Assembly: GCF_014621695.1 (NCBI RefSeq)
Contig: NZ_CP061281.1
Span: 5,890,001-5,954,000 of the forward strand
DNA: 64,000 nt
Direction of reading: 5' to 3'
DNA from: Streptomyces xanthii
GTDB lineage: Bacteria > Actinomycetota > Actinomycetes > Streptomycetales > Streptomycetaceae
The translations under genes were made by a program, and so were the position numbers. The notes under the pieces were generated by a model. The model saw only the letters and a list, made by a program, of their open reading frames with translations. It searched no databases and was not told where the DNA came from. Shown piece after piece: positions 8,561-17,961 of the stretch. The number at the start of each line of letters is the position of its first letter. Position 1 is the first letter of the stretch.

Positions 8561-8870
8561 CCCCGTTGGGGCCGGGGATCGTCGCCGAGTGCCGCGCCGT
8601 CGTGGTTGCTCGCGCAGGTCCCCGCGCCCCTTACGGGGCGCATCCCGCCCGGCGCCTGTGGGAGCTGACCCAGCCGCCTTGGGCAGTCTGCCGCCTGGGG
8701 CGGCACGGGTGGGCAAGGCGGCACCCCGGCGCCGGGTGCGCGTTTCATCGGGCCTCGGCTACGGCGCCGCCGCCGTTGGGGCCGGGGACCGTCGCCGGGT
8801 GCTGCGCCGTCGGGGCTGGTCGCGCAGTTCCCCGCGCCCCTGACGGGGCGCATCCTGCCCGGCGCCTGGG
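8561..8870. repeat. Two ~100-bp direct copies of a dispersed GC-rich repeat
   Basis: The 387-base gap between kstD and the next SDR holds no credible gene. It carries two similar copies, 8561-8660 and 8771-8870, each running from CCGTTGGGGCCGGGGA through CAGTTCCCCGCGCCCCT to CGGGGCGCATC. The core recurs in six other intergenic regions of this window. No terminator with a T-run is visible. Confidence 0.8.
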
Positions 8871-8939
8871 AGGCGTCGTCCCGGCACCCCGGCGCCGGTC
8901 GGGTCAGTACAGGCATACGAATCGAGGAGGCGGAACACG

Positions 8940-9731
8940 ATGTCCGATGAACGAGGGCAGGTACGGGGCAGCCTGGAAGGAAAGGTCGCGCTGGTCACCG
9001 GCGCCGCCCGCGGCATGGGTGAGGCCATCGCCCGCGAGCTGGCGCGGCGCGGCGCACACGTCGTGCTCGGCGACGTCCTCACCGAGCAGGGCGAGAAGAC
9101 CGCCGCGTCGATGGGCGAGGCGGCCCGCTTCGTGCCGCTGGACGTCACCGAGCCGGACTCCTGGGCGGCGGCCGTCGCCACGGCCACGGACCGCTTCGGC
9201 CGCCTCGACATCCTGGTCAACAACGCCGCGATCTACACGACGGCCCCGCTCGTCGAGGAGACCGCCGAGCAGCTGGAGCGGCTGCTCAAGGTCGACCTGG
9301 TCGGCCCCTTCCTCGGGCTCCAGGCCGCCGTGCCCGCCCTGCGCGCCGCGGGCGGCGGCGCGATCGTCAACATCTCCTCGCAGGCCGGCCTCCAGGGCAT
9401 CATCGGCCACGGCGCGTACGGCGCCGCCAAGTGGGGCCTGCGCGGCCTGAGCCGCACCGCCGCCCTCGAACTCGGCGGCTTCGGCATCCGCGTCAACTGC
9501 GTGTTCCCCGGCGCCATCGACACCGCGATGACCGCCCACCTGGGCACCACCGACCACCCCGCGGCCGCGCTCGGCCGCATCGGCCGCCCCGAGGAGGTCG
9601 CCGCCCTCGTCGCGTTCCTCGCCTCCGACGACGCCTCCTATCTGACCGGCGCCGAGATCGCCGCCGACGGCGGCGCGACGGCCGGCCGGATGCCGGTGTT
9701 CGCCCCGCGCGGTGCGCAGGCCGACGCATGA
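8940..9731 (+). CDS. Short-chain dehydrogenase, hydroxysteroid dehydrogenase type
   Basis: This 263-residue classical SDR has a TGAARGMG cofactor loop (residues 20-27), NNAA at 94-97, Ser146 and the catalytic Tyr160/Lys164 in GAYGAAKWGLRG. The whole sequence runs close to Streptomyces 3-alpha,20-beta-hydroxysteroid dehydrogenase, for example in AIVNISSQAGL, KWGLRGLS and the C-terminal SYLTGAEIAADGG. It should interconvert a steroid alcohol and ketone with NAD(H). The ATG at 8940 follows a strong GAGGAGG site. It overlaps the esterase gene by four bases and faces the convergent Baeyer-Villiger monooxygenase. The steroid position oxidised (C3, C17 or C20) cannot be read from sequence. Confidence 0.82.
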   Translation: MSDERGQVRGSLEGKVALVTGAARGMGEAIARELARRGAHVVLGDVLTEQGEKTAASMGEAARFVPLDVTEPDSWAAAVATATDRFGRLDILVNNAAIYTTAPLVEETAEQLERLLKVDLVGPFLGLQAAVPALRAAGGGAIVNISSQAGLQGIIGHGAYGAAKWGLRGLSRTAALELGGFGIRVNCVFPGAIDTAMTAHLGTTDHPAAALGRIGRPEEVAALVAFLASDDASYLTGAEIAADGGATAGRMPVFAPRGAQADA

Positions 9732-10639
9732 GCCGCACCCCGCGCCCCGACGTGCAGGTCCTCATCGACGCCTGCACCGCCGCGTTCCCGCCGCTCGGCA
9801 CGACCATGACCGACATCCGCGAGGTGCGGGCCTTCTTCGCCGCCCGCACCGCGCCCGAGCCGCCCCGGCTGCCCGCGCTCGACCGGGTCACCGACACCGA
9901 CGCGCGCGGCGTCCCCGTACGGGTCTACGAACCGGGCGGCGGCCCGGACGCCCCCGTCGTCGTGTTCTTCCACGGCGGCGGCATGGTGCTGTGCTCCCTC
10001 GACTCCCACGACGGCTTCTGCCGCGAACTGGCCGCGGGCACCGGCGCGACCGTCGTCTCCGTCGACTACCGGCTCGCCCCCGAGCACCCCTTCCCCGCCG
10101 CCTTCGAGGACGCGTACACGGCGCTGCGCTGGGCCGCCGACACCCACCCGGGGCGCCCGCTCAGCGTCGCCGGGGACAGCGCGGGCGGCAATCTCGCCGC
10201 GGTCACCGCGCTGCTCGCCCGCGACCGCGGCGGCCCGGCGCTCACCGCCCAGCACCTCTACTACCCGATGCTCGACCCGGCCCGCGACACCGCCTCGTAC
10301 ACCGAGAACGCGCGCGGCTACTTCGTCACCGCCGACCACCTGCGCTGGTACTGGGAGCAGTACCTGACCGGCCCGGCGGACGCGCTCGACCCGCGGGCCA
10401 CGCCCTTCGCGGCCCGTGACCTGTCCGGGCTGCCGCCCGCGTTCGTCGTCACGGCCGGCTTCGACCCGCTGCGCGACGAGGGCCGCCGCTACGCCGAACT
10501 GCTGGCCGCCGCCGGGGTCCCGGTCGAGCACCACGGCTACGACGAGGCGTTCCACGGCTTCATGACCATGGGCGCGGAGGTGGCCATCCCGGAGGCGCGC
10601 GACGCGTGCGCCAAGGCGTTCGCCGCGCTGCGGAACTGA
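9728..10639 (+). CDS. Alpha/beta hydrolase, hormone-sensitive-lipase-type esterase
   Basis: This 303-residue esterase has the HGGG oxyanion motif at residues 82-85, the nucleophile Ser151 in GDSAGG, the acid in FDPLRDEG and the histidine in EAFHGF. No signal peptide is present, so it acts in the cytosol. It begins at ATG 9728, overlapping the hydroxysteroid-dehydrogenase-like SDR stop, so the pair is co-translated. With the convergent Baeyer-Villiger monooxygenase next door, a plausible job is hydrolysing the ester that enzyme makes. That is inference from gene grouping. The HSL family assignment is firm. Confidence 0.85.
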   Translation: MSRTPRPDVQVLIDACTAAFPPLGTTMTDIREVRAFFAARTAPEPPRLPALDRVTDTDARGVPVRVYEPGGGPDAPVVVFFHGGGMVLCSLDSHDGFCRELAAGTGATVVSVDYRLAPEHPFPAAFEDAYTALRWAADTHPGRPLSVAGDSAGGNLAAVTALLARDRGGPALTAQHLYYPMLDPARDTASYTENARGYFVTADHLRWYWEQYLTGPADALDPRATPFAARDLSGLPPAFVVTAGFDPLRDEGRRYAELLAAAGVPVEHHGYDEAFHGFMTMGAEVAIPEARDACAKAFAALRN

Positions 10640-10653
10640 GCGCGGACAGACGG

Positions 10654-10691
10654 GAAGGGGCCGGCGGGGTACACACCCCGCCGGCCCCTTC
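10654..10691. terminator. Bidirectional terminator hairpin
   Basis: GAAGGGGCCGGCGGGGT pairs perfectly with its complement across a four-base loop between the convergent esterase and monooxygenase genes. The 17-bp GC stem, flanked by T on one side, suits termination of both transcripts. Confidence 0.8.
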
Positions 10692-10723
10692 GTTCGTAGG
10701 CCGCGCCGCGCCGCGCCGCGCCG

Positions 10724-12322
10724 TCAGCTCAGCAGCTCGAAGCCCTCGTAGCCGTCCGCAGCGACCTTCTCGATGATGTCCCCGTACGCGCCGAACCCGC
10801 CGACGAACGGCATGAACACCCGCGGCTTGCCCGGGATGTTGGCGCCCAGGTACCAGGAGTTCGCCGCCGGCATCAGCGTGCCGTCGGCCCGCCTGCGGCA
10901 CTCCTCGACCCAGCCGTCGACCGCCGGGGTCCGCGCCTCCACGCCCGCGTGCCCCCGCTCCGACAGATGCGTCAGGAGGCCCGCGATCCAGTCCACGTGC
11001 TGCTCCCCGCACAGGATCATGTTGGCGAGCACCGACGGGGAGCCGGGACCCGCGATGTTGAACAGGTTCGGGAAGCCGTCGACGCCGAGCCCGAGGTACG
11101 TGCGCGGACCGGCCGCCCACGCCTCCTTCAGGGTCCGCCCCTCGCGGCCCGTGATGCCGATGCGGTCGAGGGAGCCGGTCATCGCGTCGAAGCCGGTCGC
11201 GTACACGAGGACGTCCAGCTCGACCAGTTCACCGCCCGCGAGCCGCACCCCGGACGCCTCGATCCGCTCGATCGGCGTCGCCTTGAGGTTCACGAGGCGC
11301 ACGTCGTCGCGGTTGTACGTTTCGTAGTAGCCGTCGTCCGTCACGATGCGCTTCGTGCCGATCGGGTGGTCGGTGGGGACCAGGAGGTCGGCGACGGCCG
11401 GGTCGTCGACGACCGCCCGCACCTTCTCCTCCCAGAAGGCGCGCGCCACGTCGTTCGCCGCCCTGCTCGTGACCTGGTCCGGGAACGTCTTGGAGTACAG
11501 CACCCCGCCCAGCCGCCACCGCTCCTCGAACGCGGCCCGCCGCTCCTCGGCCGCCGCCTCCAGAGTGTTCAGCGGGTGCGCCATGTGCGGGGAGCCGCCG
11601 CCGGAGCGCCGCGACAGCGCGCGCCGCTCGGCGTACGAGGCCTTCTGCGCCGCCCGCTCCTCGTCGCTCAGCGGCTTGTTGCCCGCCGGGATCGAGTAGT
11701 TGGCGCTGCGCTGGAACACGGTCAGGTGCGCCGCGTCCTCGGCGATCAGCGGGATCGACTGGATGCCCGAGGAGCCCGTGCCGATCACGCCGACCCGCAG
11801 CCCCGTCAGGTCGACGCCCTCGTGCGGCCACTGCCCCGTGTGGTACGAGGCCCCGGCGAAGTCGGCGACGCCCTCGATCTGCGGTGTGTGCGCCGTCGAC
11901 AGACAGCCCACGCACGTCAGCACATACCGGGCCTCCACGACCCGGCCGTCGTCGGTGCGCACCGTCCAGCGCAGCCGCTCCTCGTCCAGTTCGGCGGAGA
12001 CGACCGAGGTGCCGAACGTGAAGTGCCGCAGCAGGTCGTGGCGTTCGGCGACGTGCTCGACGTAGCGCAGGATCTCCGGCTGCGTCGCGTACTTCTCCGA
12101 CCAGTCCCACTCCTGCTCCAGCTCCTTGTCGAAGGAGTACGAGTAGTCGACGGACTCCACGTCGCAGCGGGCGCCCGGGTACCGGTTCCAGTACCAGACG
12201 CCGCCGGGTCCGTCGCCGCGCTCGAACCCGGCGACGGTGAGACCGAGGGCGCGCATCCGGTAGGCGGCGTAGAGGCCGGAGAAGCCGGCACCGACGATGA
12301 CGACGTCCACCTGTTCAGGCAT
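10724..12322 (-). CDS. Baeyer-Villiger flavin monooxygenase
   Basis: This 532-residue class B flavoprotein has an FAD-binding GAGFSG at residues 11-16. It has the Baeyer-Villiger fingerprint FAGASYHTGQWP at 155-166 (FxGxxxHxxxWP) and an NADPH-binding GTGSSG at 181-186. Such enzymes insert oxygen beside a ketone to give an ester or lactone. The family includes cyclohexanone and steroid monooxygenases. It is convergent with the SDR-esterase pair and upstream of a dehydrogenase and a fadD3-like gene on the same strand. A 20-ketosteroid or 17-ketosteroid substrate would fit, but sequence alone cannot decide. The start is the ATG at 12322. Confidence 0.88.
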   Translation of the reverse strand: MPEQVDVVIVGAGFSGLYAAYRMRALGLTVAGFERGDGPGGVWYWNRYPGARCDVESVDYSYSFDKELEQEWDWSEKYATQPEILRYVEHVAERHDLLRHFTFGTSVVSAELDEERLRWTVRTDDGRVVEARYVLTCVGCLSTAHTPQIEGVADFAGASYHTGQWPHEGVDLTGLRVGVIGTGSSGIQSIPLIAEDAAHLTVFQRSANYSIPAGNKPLSDEERAAQKASYAERRALSRRSGGGSPHMAHPLNTLEAAAEERRAAFEERWRLGGVLYSKTFPDQVTSRAANDVARAFWEEKVRAVVDDPAVADLLVPTDHPIGTKRIVTDDGYYETYNRDDVRLVNLKATPIERIEASGVRLAGGELVELDVLVYATGFDAMTGSLDRIGITGREGRTLKEAWAAGPRTYLGLGVDGFPNLFNIAGPGSPSVLANMILCGEQHVDWIAGLLTHLSERGHAGVEARTPAVDGWVEECRRRADGTLMPAANSWYLGANIPGKPRVFMPFVGGFGAYGDIIEKVAADGYEGFELLS

Positions 12323-12390
12323 GACGGGTCCTTTCGTGAGACGTTCGGAAAGAGGTCCGAGGGGGAGGGGATGGGAGGGGGCGCCGCGCG

Positions 12391-13425
12391 TCAGACCAGC
12401 GCCAGGTTCCGGCGGTGCCAGGCCGAGGAGCCGAGCAGCCGGGCCGCCGAGTGGGCCCGCTTGAACCAGCGGTGCGCCGGGTGCTCCCAGGTGATCGCGA
12501 TGCCGCCGTGCAGCTGGATCGCCTCACCGGCGATCCACTCGAAGCTCTCGCAGCACGCCGCCTTCGCCGCGCCCGCGGGCACCTCGCCGTCCACCGCCGC
12601 GGCCAGCAGCGAACGCGACGACTCCAGCGAGGTGAACATGTCGGCCAGCCGGTGCTTGACCGCCTGGAACGAGCCGATCGGGCGCCCGAACTGCTCCCGG
12701 TCCTTCGCGTACCGGAGCGTCGACTCGAACGCGACGGACGCCCCGCCCACCGCGTCCGACGCCAGCACCAGCGCGCCCGCCTCCAGGGCGGCGGCCAACG
12801 CCGTTGCGGCCGAGCCGAGTTCACCCACGGGCACGCCCTCGGCCCGGGTCAGTTCGAGCCGCCACTGCGGCCGGCTGTCGTCCATCACCGGCACCGCCGT
12901 GAGCGTGACCCCCTCGGCGTCGGCCGGGACCAGGAACAGGCTCGGCCCGTGGTGCTCGGTGCGCGCCACGACGAGCAGCGTGTCGCCCGCAGCCGGCAGA
13001 TGCTCCTTCACACCGGACAGCCGCCACGCGCCCCGCACCAGGGCGGCGCTGGTGCGCTGTCGCCCGGTGTCCCACTCGGCGTCCTTCTCGGCCCACGCGA
13101 GCGACGCCGTCCGCGAGCCCTCCGCGAGCTCCGGCAGCAGCCCCGCGCACACCTCGGTGTCCCCGCTCGCCAGCAGCGCGGCCGGCACCAGGACGGCACT
13201 GTCGAGGAACGGTACGGGGCTCAGGGCCCGGCCCAACTCCTCGCTGACCACCGCCAGTTCACCCGGCCCGGCGCCGAAGCCCCCGTACTCCTCGGGGATC
13301 GCGAGCCCCGCCACGCCGATCTGCCCGGCGAGCGGTCCCCAGGCCGCCGCGCCCTCGTGCGCGGCCAGCACCTGGCGGACCGCCGCCGCGAGCTCCCGCT
13401 GTTCCGGTGTGCGTGCGCCGCTCAT
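12391..13425 (-). CDS. Short acyl-CoA dehydrogenase (FadE32/33-like subunit)
   Basis: This 344-residue protein is shorter than typical acyl-CoA dehydrogenases. It has GLAIPEEYGGFGAGPGELAV near residue 40, RYAKDREQFGRPIGSFQAVK around 240, and QLHGGIAITWEHPAHRWFKR near the C-terminus. The middle beta domain is compressed. Such short subunits in steroid pathways form alpha2-beta2 tetramers with a longer partner, which here could be the product of 667-1806. It overlaps the fadD3-like gene by four bases (ATG at 13425), so the two are made together. Assignment to HIP-CoA or side-chain oxidation is inference. Confidence 0.85.
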   Translation of the reverse strand: MSGARTPEQRELAAAVRQVLAAHEGAAAWGPLAGQIGVAGLAIPEEYGGFGAGPGELAVVSEELGRALSPVPFLDSAVLVPAALLASGDTEVCAGLLPELAEGSRTASLAWAEKDAEWDTGRQRTSAALVRGAWRLSGVKEHLPAAGDTLLVVARTEHHGPSLFLVPADAEGVTLTAVPVMDDSRPQWRLELTRAEGVPVGELGSAATALAAALEAGALVLASDAVGGASVAFESTLRYAKDREQFGRPIGSFQAVKHRLADMFTSLESSRSLLAAAVDGEVPAGAAKAACCESFEWIAGEAIQLHGGIAITWEHPAHRWFKRAHSAARLLGSSAWHRRNLALV

Positions 13426-14978
13426 CCGGCCACCTCCTGTGCGGCCCGCGCGCGCAGCGCCGGCTTGTCGACCTTGCCCGCCGCGTTGTGCGGCAGTTCC
13501 GCGAGCGGCAGGAACCGGCGCGGCACCTTGAAGTTCGCCAGCCGCTCCCGCGCCCAGCTCGTCAACTCCGCGTCGTCCGGCTGCTGTTCACCGTGCGCCG
13601 GCACGCAGAACGCGATCCCGACCTCGCCGAGCCGCCGGTCGGGCGCGCCGACCACCGACACGTCCGAGAGCCGCGGATGCGTGCGCAGCACCTGCTCGAT
13701 CTCGGCCGGATACGCGTTGAACCCGCCGACCACGAACATGTCCTTCAGCCGGTCCGTGATCGTCAGGAAGCCCCGCTCGTCCAGGACCCCGACATCGCCG
13801 GTGTGCAGCCAGCCGTCCGCGTCGACCGCCTCCGCCGTCGCCTCCGGATCGTCCAGATAGCCGCGCATCACGTGGAAGCCCCGGGTCAGGATCTCTCCCG
13901 GCTCACCCGGCACCGCGGAGTCGATCCGCAGCTCCGTGCCCGGCAGCGCCTTGCCCGAGGTGTGCGCGAGCCGCTCCGCCGACTCGGTGGGCGGACAGAT
14001 CGCCACCGTGCCGTCGGACTCCGTGAGCCCGTACGCGGTGAACACAAGGCCCGCGCCCAGCTGTTCACGGATCTCCTCGATCAGCGTCGTCGGGATGCCG
14101 GCCGCGCCGGTCCCCGCCATCCGCATCGAGTCGACGGCGAACCCGGCCCGCCGCGGATGGTCCAGCACCGCGCGGAACACCGCCGGCGCGCCCGTCAGGA
14201 CACTGACCCGCTCGGTCGCGATCCGCCGCAGCGTCCGCTCCGCGTCGAAGACCTGCTCCGGCAGCATCGTCGCGCCCACCCGCAGACAGGCGAGGATCCC
14301 CGCCTTGTAGCCGAAGGTGTGGAAGAACGGGTTGACCAGCAGATACCGGTCCCCGCGCGTCAGCGTGACGCCCTTCGCCCACTCCGTGTACACGCGCACC
14401 GTCTGCCCGTGCGTGGTCAGCACCCCCTTGGGGCGCCCCGTCGTCCCGGACGTGAACAGGATGTCCGCGACGTCGTCCGGGCTCACCGCCTCGGTCCGGG
14501 CCCGCCGCGCCGCGCCGTCCACCTCGCGGGCGCGGCCCAGGAAGCCGGCCCAGGCGCTCTCGTCGTGCAGGATCACGACCCGGTCCAGGTCCGGCAGCTC
14601 CTCCCCGGACTCCGCGAGCATCCTCGCGTAGTCGGTGCCCAGGAAATCCGTCTCCGTGAACAGCACCCGGCAGCGCGCCCGGCGCAGCATGTCCGCCGCC
14701 TCCCGGGCCCGGTAGCGGGTGTTCACCGGGACGAGCACCCCGCCCGCGGCGAGCGCGCCCAGCGCGGCGACGACCCAGCGCGCACTGTTCGGCGCCCACA
14801 GCGCGACCCGGTCGCCCGGCGCGAGACCCCGCGCCATCAGCGCCCGCGCGGCCTCGTCGACCGCGTCCCGCAGCGCCTCGAAAGTCCAGCTCTCGCCCTC
14901 GTACCCGAGGGCCTCGTCGTCGCCCCAGGCGTCGGCCGCCCAGTCCGCGAGTCCGGCGATCGTCAGTGGCCCGTCCAT
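13422..14978 (-). CDS. fadD3: Acyl-CoA synthetase, FadD3-like (HIP-CoA ligase)
   Basis: This 518-residue ANL-superfamily ligase has the ATP loop FTSGTTGRPKG, the YGLTESDG adenylate motif, GWLHTGDVG and the hinge KDMFVVGGFNAYPAEIE. The C-terminal catalytic lysine is in GKVDKPALR. FadD3 activates HIP, the product of the hsa steps, to its CoA thioester. That fits a locus carrying hsaABCD and the ipd genes. The ATG at 14978 is preceded by AGGAGGG; the much longer open frame upstream crosses the hsaE promoter and is rejected. It is divergent from hsaE. Unlike the mycobacterial arrangement, it is not beside fadE30. Confidence 0.85.
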   Translation of the reverse strand: MDGPLTIAGLADWAADAWGDDEALGYEGESWTFEALRDAVDEAARALMARGLAPGDRVALWAPNSARWVVAALGALAAGGVLVPVNTRYRAREAADMLRRARCRVLFTETDFLGTDYARMLAESGEELPDLDRVVILHDESAWAGFLGRAREVDGAARRARTEAVSPDDVADILFTSGTTGRPKGVLTTHGQTVRVYTEWAKGVTLTRGDRYLLVNPFFHTFGYKAGILACLRVGATMLPEQVFDAERTLRRIATERVSVLTGAPAVFRAVLDHPRRAGFAVDSMRMAGTGAAGIPTTLIEEIREQLGAGLVFTAYGLTESDGTVAICPPTESAERLAHTSGKALPGTELRIDSAVPGEPGEILTRGFHVMRGYLDDPEATAEAVDADGWLHTGDVGVLDERGFLTITDRLKDMFVVGGFNAYPAEIEQVLRTHPRLSDVSVVGAPDRRLGEVGIAFCVPAHGEQQPDDAELTSWARERLANFKVPRRFLPLAELPHNAAGKVDKPALRARAAQEVAG

Positions 14979-15050
14979 CCGGCGCACCCTCCTCAGAAGT
15001 CCGTACGCCGGGGAGGTTCGCAGAGCCTGGGGCGGTGCGGCAGCCGCGCC

Positions 15051-15104
15051 TTCCCACTCACCGGGAAGTGACCGTCGCAGCGGGCCGCGCCCCCCGCCTA
15101 CGGT
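15051..15104 (+). promoter_or_regulatory. Promoter with shared palindrome, copy B (upstream of hsaE)
   Basis: TTCCCACTCACCGGGAA at 15051-15067 is followed by the -10-like TACGGT at 15099-15104, giving exactly the spacing found before hsaA. The palindrome would span about -60 to -44, a normal position for an activator. No good -35 hexamer is seen. It lies in the gap between the divergent fadD3-like and hsaE genes. Confidence 0.65.
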
Positions 15105-15156
15105 CACGGCACCCGGGCAACAGCCACCGGCAACCGAGCAGTGAGGAGCGGGCGCG

Positions 15157-15942
15157 ATGCTCACCGAGCAGGAACGGCACAAGGCCGCCGAGGCGCTGGC
15201 CGCGGCGGAGGCGGCACGCGCGCCGATCGCGCCGCTGACGGAGACCTTCCAGGGACTCACCGCCGTCGACGCGTACGAGATCCAGCTCATCGGGATCCGC
15301 GGCCGCGTCGCCGCGGGCGAGCGGGTGCACGGCCACAAGGTCGGCCTGTCCTCGCCCGTCATGCAGCAGATGATGGGCGTCGACGAGCCCGACTACGGCC
15401 ACCTCCTGTCCACCATGGAGCTGACCGAGGACACCCCCGTCCCCGCCGCGCGCTACTGCGCCCCGCGCATCGAGGTCGAGATCGGCTTCGTGCTCGGCGA
15501 GAGCCTGCCCGGCGAGGACTGCACCGTCGCCGACGTGCTGGCCGCCACCGAACGCGTCGTCCCCGCCCTGGAGCTCATCGACTCCCGGATCGCGGACTGG
15601 CGCATCTCCATCGGCGACACCATCGCCGACAACGCCTCCTCGGCCGGATACGTCGTCGGCGCCGGCCGCGCCCCCGCGGGCCTCGACCTGAGGGCCGTCG
15701 AGGCCCGGCTCACCGACGACACCGGCACCGAGCTGGCCACCGGCCGCGGCGACGCGGTGCTCGGCGACCCCGCCGAGTCCGTCGCCTGGCTGGCCCGCAC
15801 CGTCGCCCGGTTCGGCGTGCGCCTGGAGGCGGGGCACCTGATCCTGCCCGGCTCCTGCACCCGCGCCGTCGACATCGCGCCGGGCCGCACCTACACCGCC
15901 GACTTCACCGGGCTCGGCTCGGTGTCCCTTTCCTTCGAATGA
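15157..15942 (+). CDS. hsaE: 2-hydroxypenta/hexa-2,4-dienoate hydratase HsaE
   Basis: This 261-residue member of the fumarylacetoacetase-like 2-keto-4-pentenoate hydratase family adds water to the 2-hydroxydienoate released by HsaD. Visible segments are [31 protein letters not shown] (metal-binding acidic cluster) and [13 protein letters not shown]. The ATG at 15157 follows GAGGAGCGGG. It is the first gene of hsaE-hsaG-hsaF-kshA-kshB behind palindrome copy B. Length and motifs are normal. An MhpD/catechol meta-pathway hydratase is the only alternative, and the steroid neighbours argue against it. Confidence 0.9.
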   Translation: MLTEQERHKAAEALAAAEAARAPIAPLTETFQGLTAVDAYEIQLIGIRGRVAAGERVHGHKVGLSSPVMQQMMGVDEPDYGHLLSTMELTEDTPVPAARYCAPRIEVEIGFVLGESLPGEDCTVADVLAATERVVPALELIDSRIADWRISIGDTIADNASSAGYVVGAGRAPAGLDLRAVEARLTDDTGTELATGRGDAVLGDPAESVAWLARTVARFGVRLEAGHLILPGSCTRAVDIAPGRTYTADFTGLGSVSLSFE

Positions 15943-15973
15943 CCTTCGAGTGACCCTTCGAGTGAGGCTGAGT

Positions 15974-16891
15974 ATGACGACCGTACGGAAGAAGGCGACC
16001 GCCGCCATCGTCGGCTCCGGCAACATCGGAACCGACCTTCTCTACAAGCTCCAGCGCTCGGAGCTCATCGAACCCCGCTGGATGATCGGCGTCGACCCGG
16101 CCAGCGAGGGCCTCGCCAAGGCCCGCGAGGCGGGCCTCGACGCGAGCCACGAAGGCGTCGACTGGCTCCTCGCCCAGGACGAGCTGCCCGACCTGGTCTT
16201 CGAGGCCACCAGCGCCTACGTGCACGCCGCGAACGCCCCCCGCTACAAGGAAGCCGGCATCCGGGCCATCGACCTGACGCCCGCCGCCATCGGGCCCGGC
16301 GTCGTACCGCCCGCCAACCTGACCGCGCACCTCGACGCCGACAACGTCAACATGGTCACCTGCGGCGGCCAGGCCACCATCCCCATGGTGTACGCCGTCT
16401 CCCGCGTCGTGCCCGTCGCCTACGCCGAGATCGTCGCGTCCGTCGCCTCCGTGTCGGCGGGCCCCGGAACCCGGCAGAACATCGACGAGTTCACCCGCAC
16501 CACCTCGCGCGGCATCGAGCAGATCGGCGGCGCCGAACGCGGCAAGGCCATCATCATCCTCAACCCGGCCGAGCCGCCCGTGATCATGCGCGACACCGTC
16601 TTCTGCGCGATCCCCGAGGACTGCGACCACGAGGCGATCGTGCGCAGCGTCAAGGAGGTCGCCGCCCAGGTCGCCGAGTACGTGCCCGGCTACCGGCTGC
16701 GCGCCGACCCGCAGTTCGACGCGCCCCGCCCCGAGAACGGCGGCATGGCCCGCGTCGCCCTCTTCCTCGAGGTCGAGGGCGCCGGCGACTTCCTGCCGCC
16801 CTACGCAGGAAACCTCGACATCATGACCGCCGCCGCGACCCGCGTCGGCGAGGAGTTCGCCCGCCGCATTCAGCAGGGGAGTGGCAAGTGA
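15974..16891 (+). CDS. hsaG: Acylating acetaldehyde/propanal dehydrogenase HsaG
   Basis: This 305-residue NAD- and CoA-dependent aldehyde dehydrogenase has the nucleotide loop [13 protein letters not shown] (from residue 11) and the catalytic Cys130 in [17 protein letters not shown]. It takes the aldehyde made by HsaF, through a channel in the HsaF-HsaG complex, and makes acyl-CoA. The start ATG at 15974 is preferred to one eight codons upstream because of spacing from the hsaE stop. Its stop overlaps the hsaF GTG, which keeps the two subunits coupled, as in related pathways. Confidence 0.92.
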   Translation: MTTVRKKATAAIVGSGNIGTDLLYKLQRSELIEPRWMIGVDPASEGLAKAREAGLDASHEGVDWLLAQDELPDLVFEATSAYVHAANAPRYKEAGIRAIDLTPAAIGPGVVPPANLTAHLDADNVNMVTCGGQATIPMVYAVSRVVPVAYAEIVASVASVSAGPGTRQNIDEFTRTTSRGIEQIGGAERGKAIIILNPAEPPVIMRDTVFCAIPEDCDHEAIVRSVKEVAAQVAEYVPGYRLRADPQFDAPRPENGGMARVALFLEVEGAGDFLPPYAGNLDIMTAAATRVGEEFARRIQQGSGK

Positions 16892-17922
16892 CCATCGAAG
16901 CGCCCTACTCGGCGGAGCTCGACCTCCGCGTGACCGACTCGTCGCTGCGCGACGGCTCGCACGCCCACCGCCACCAGTTCACCGCGGAGAACGTCCGCTC
17001 GATCGTCACCGCGCTCGACGGCGCCGGCGTCCCCGTCATCGAGGTCACCCACGGCGACGGACTGGGCGGCTCCTCCTTCAACTACGGCTTCTCGCACACC
17101 CCCGAGCAGGAGCTCATCAAGACCGCCGTCGAGGCCGCCGAGCGCGCCAAGATCGCGTTCCTGATGCTGCCCGGACTCGGCGTCAAGGACGACATCCGCG
17201 CCGCGCAGGCCAACGGCGCCGACATCTGCCGCATCGCCACCCACTGCACCGAGGCCGACGTCAGCGAGCAGCACTTCCAACTCGCCCGCGAGATGGGCCT
17301 GGAGACCGTCGGCTTCCTGATGATGGCGCACGCCACCACTCCGGAGAAGCTCGCCAAGCAGGCCCGCATCATGGCCGACGCCGGCTGCCAGTGCGTCTAC
17401 GTCGTCGACTCGGCCGGCGCCCTCCTCATGGACGACGTCACCGACCGCGTCTCGGCCCTCGTCGCCGAACTCGGCGACGACGCCCAGGTCGGCTTCCACG
17501 GCCACGAGAACCTCGGGCTCGGCGTCGGCAACTCCGTCGCCGCCGTGCGCGCGGGTGCCCGCCAGATCGACGGCTCCACCCGCCGCTTCGGCGCGGGCGC
17601 CGGCAACACGCCCGTCGAGGCGTTCGCCGCCGTCGCCGAGAAGTCCGGCTGGCGCACCGGCATCGACGTCCTGAAGATCATCGACGTGGCCGAGGACGTC
17701 GTACGGCCCGTCATGGACGACGAGTGCCTCCTCGACCGGATGTCCCTGCTCATCGGCTACGCGGGCGTCTACTCCTCGTTCCTCAAGCACGCCGACCGGC
17801 AGGCCGAGCGCTACGGCGTCTCCGGCGCCGAGATCCTCCTCGAAGCCGGCCGCCGCAAGCTCGTCGGCGGCCAGGAGGACCAGCTCATCGACATCGCCGT
17901 CTCCCTCGCCGCCCGTTCCTGA
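16888..17922 (+). CDS. hsaF: 4-hydroxy-2-oxovalerate/hexanoate aldolase HsaF
   Basis: This 344-residue TIM-barrel aldolase of the DmpG/HMG-CoA-lyase group has the substrate and metal motif [11 protein letters not shown] (residues 17-27). Metal ligands His204 and His206 lie in [15 protein letters not shown]. It cleaves the 4-hydroxy-2-oxoacid from HsaE to pyruvate and an aldehyde passed to HsaG. The start is a GTG at 16888 inside the hsaG stop. The order hsaE-hsaG-hsaF matches the mycobacterial set. Confidence 0.92.
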   Translation: MTIEAPYSAELDLRVTDSSLRDGSHAHRHQFTAENVRSIVTALDGAGVPVIEVTHGDGLGGSSFNYGFSHTPEQELIKTAVEAAERAKIAFLMLPGLGVKDDIRAAQANGADICRIATHCTEADVSEQHFQLAREMGLETVGFLMMAHATTPEKLAKQARIMADAGCQCVYVVDSAGALLMDDVTDRVSALVAELGDDAQVGFHGHENLGLGVGNSVAAVRAGARQIDGSTRRFGAGAGNTPVEAFAAVAEKSGWRTGIDVLKIIDVAEDVVRPVMDDECLLDRMSLLIGYAGVYSSFLKHADRQAERYGVSGAEILLEAGRRKLVGGQEDQLIDIAVSLAARS

Positions 17923-17961
17923 GACCTCCGGAAGAGACCTGAAGAGAAGGGTGTGAAGAAC

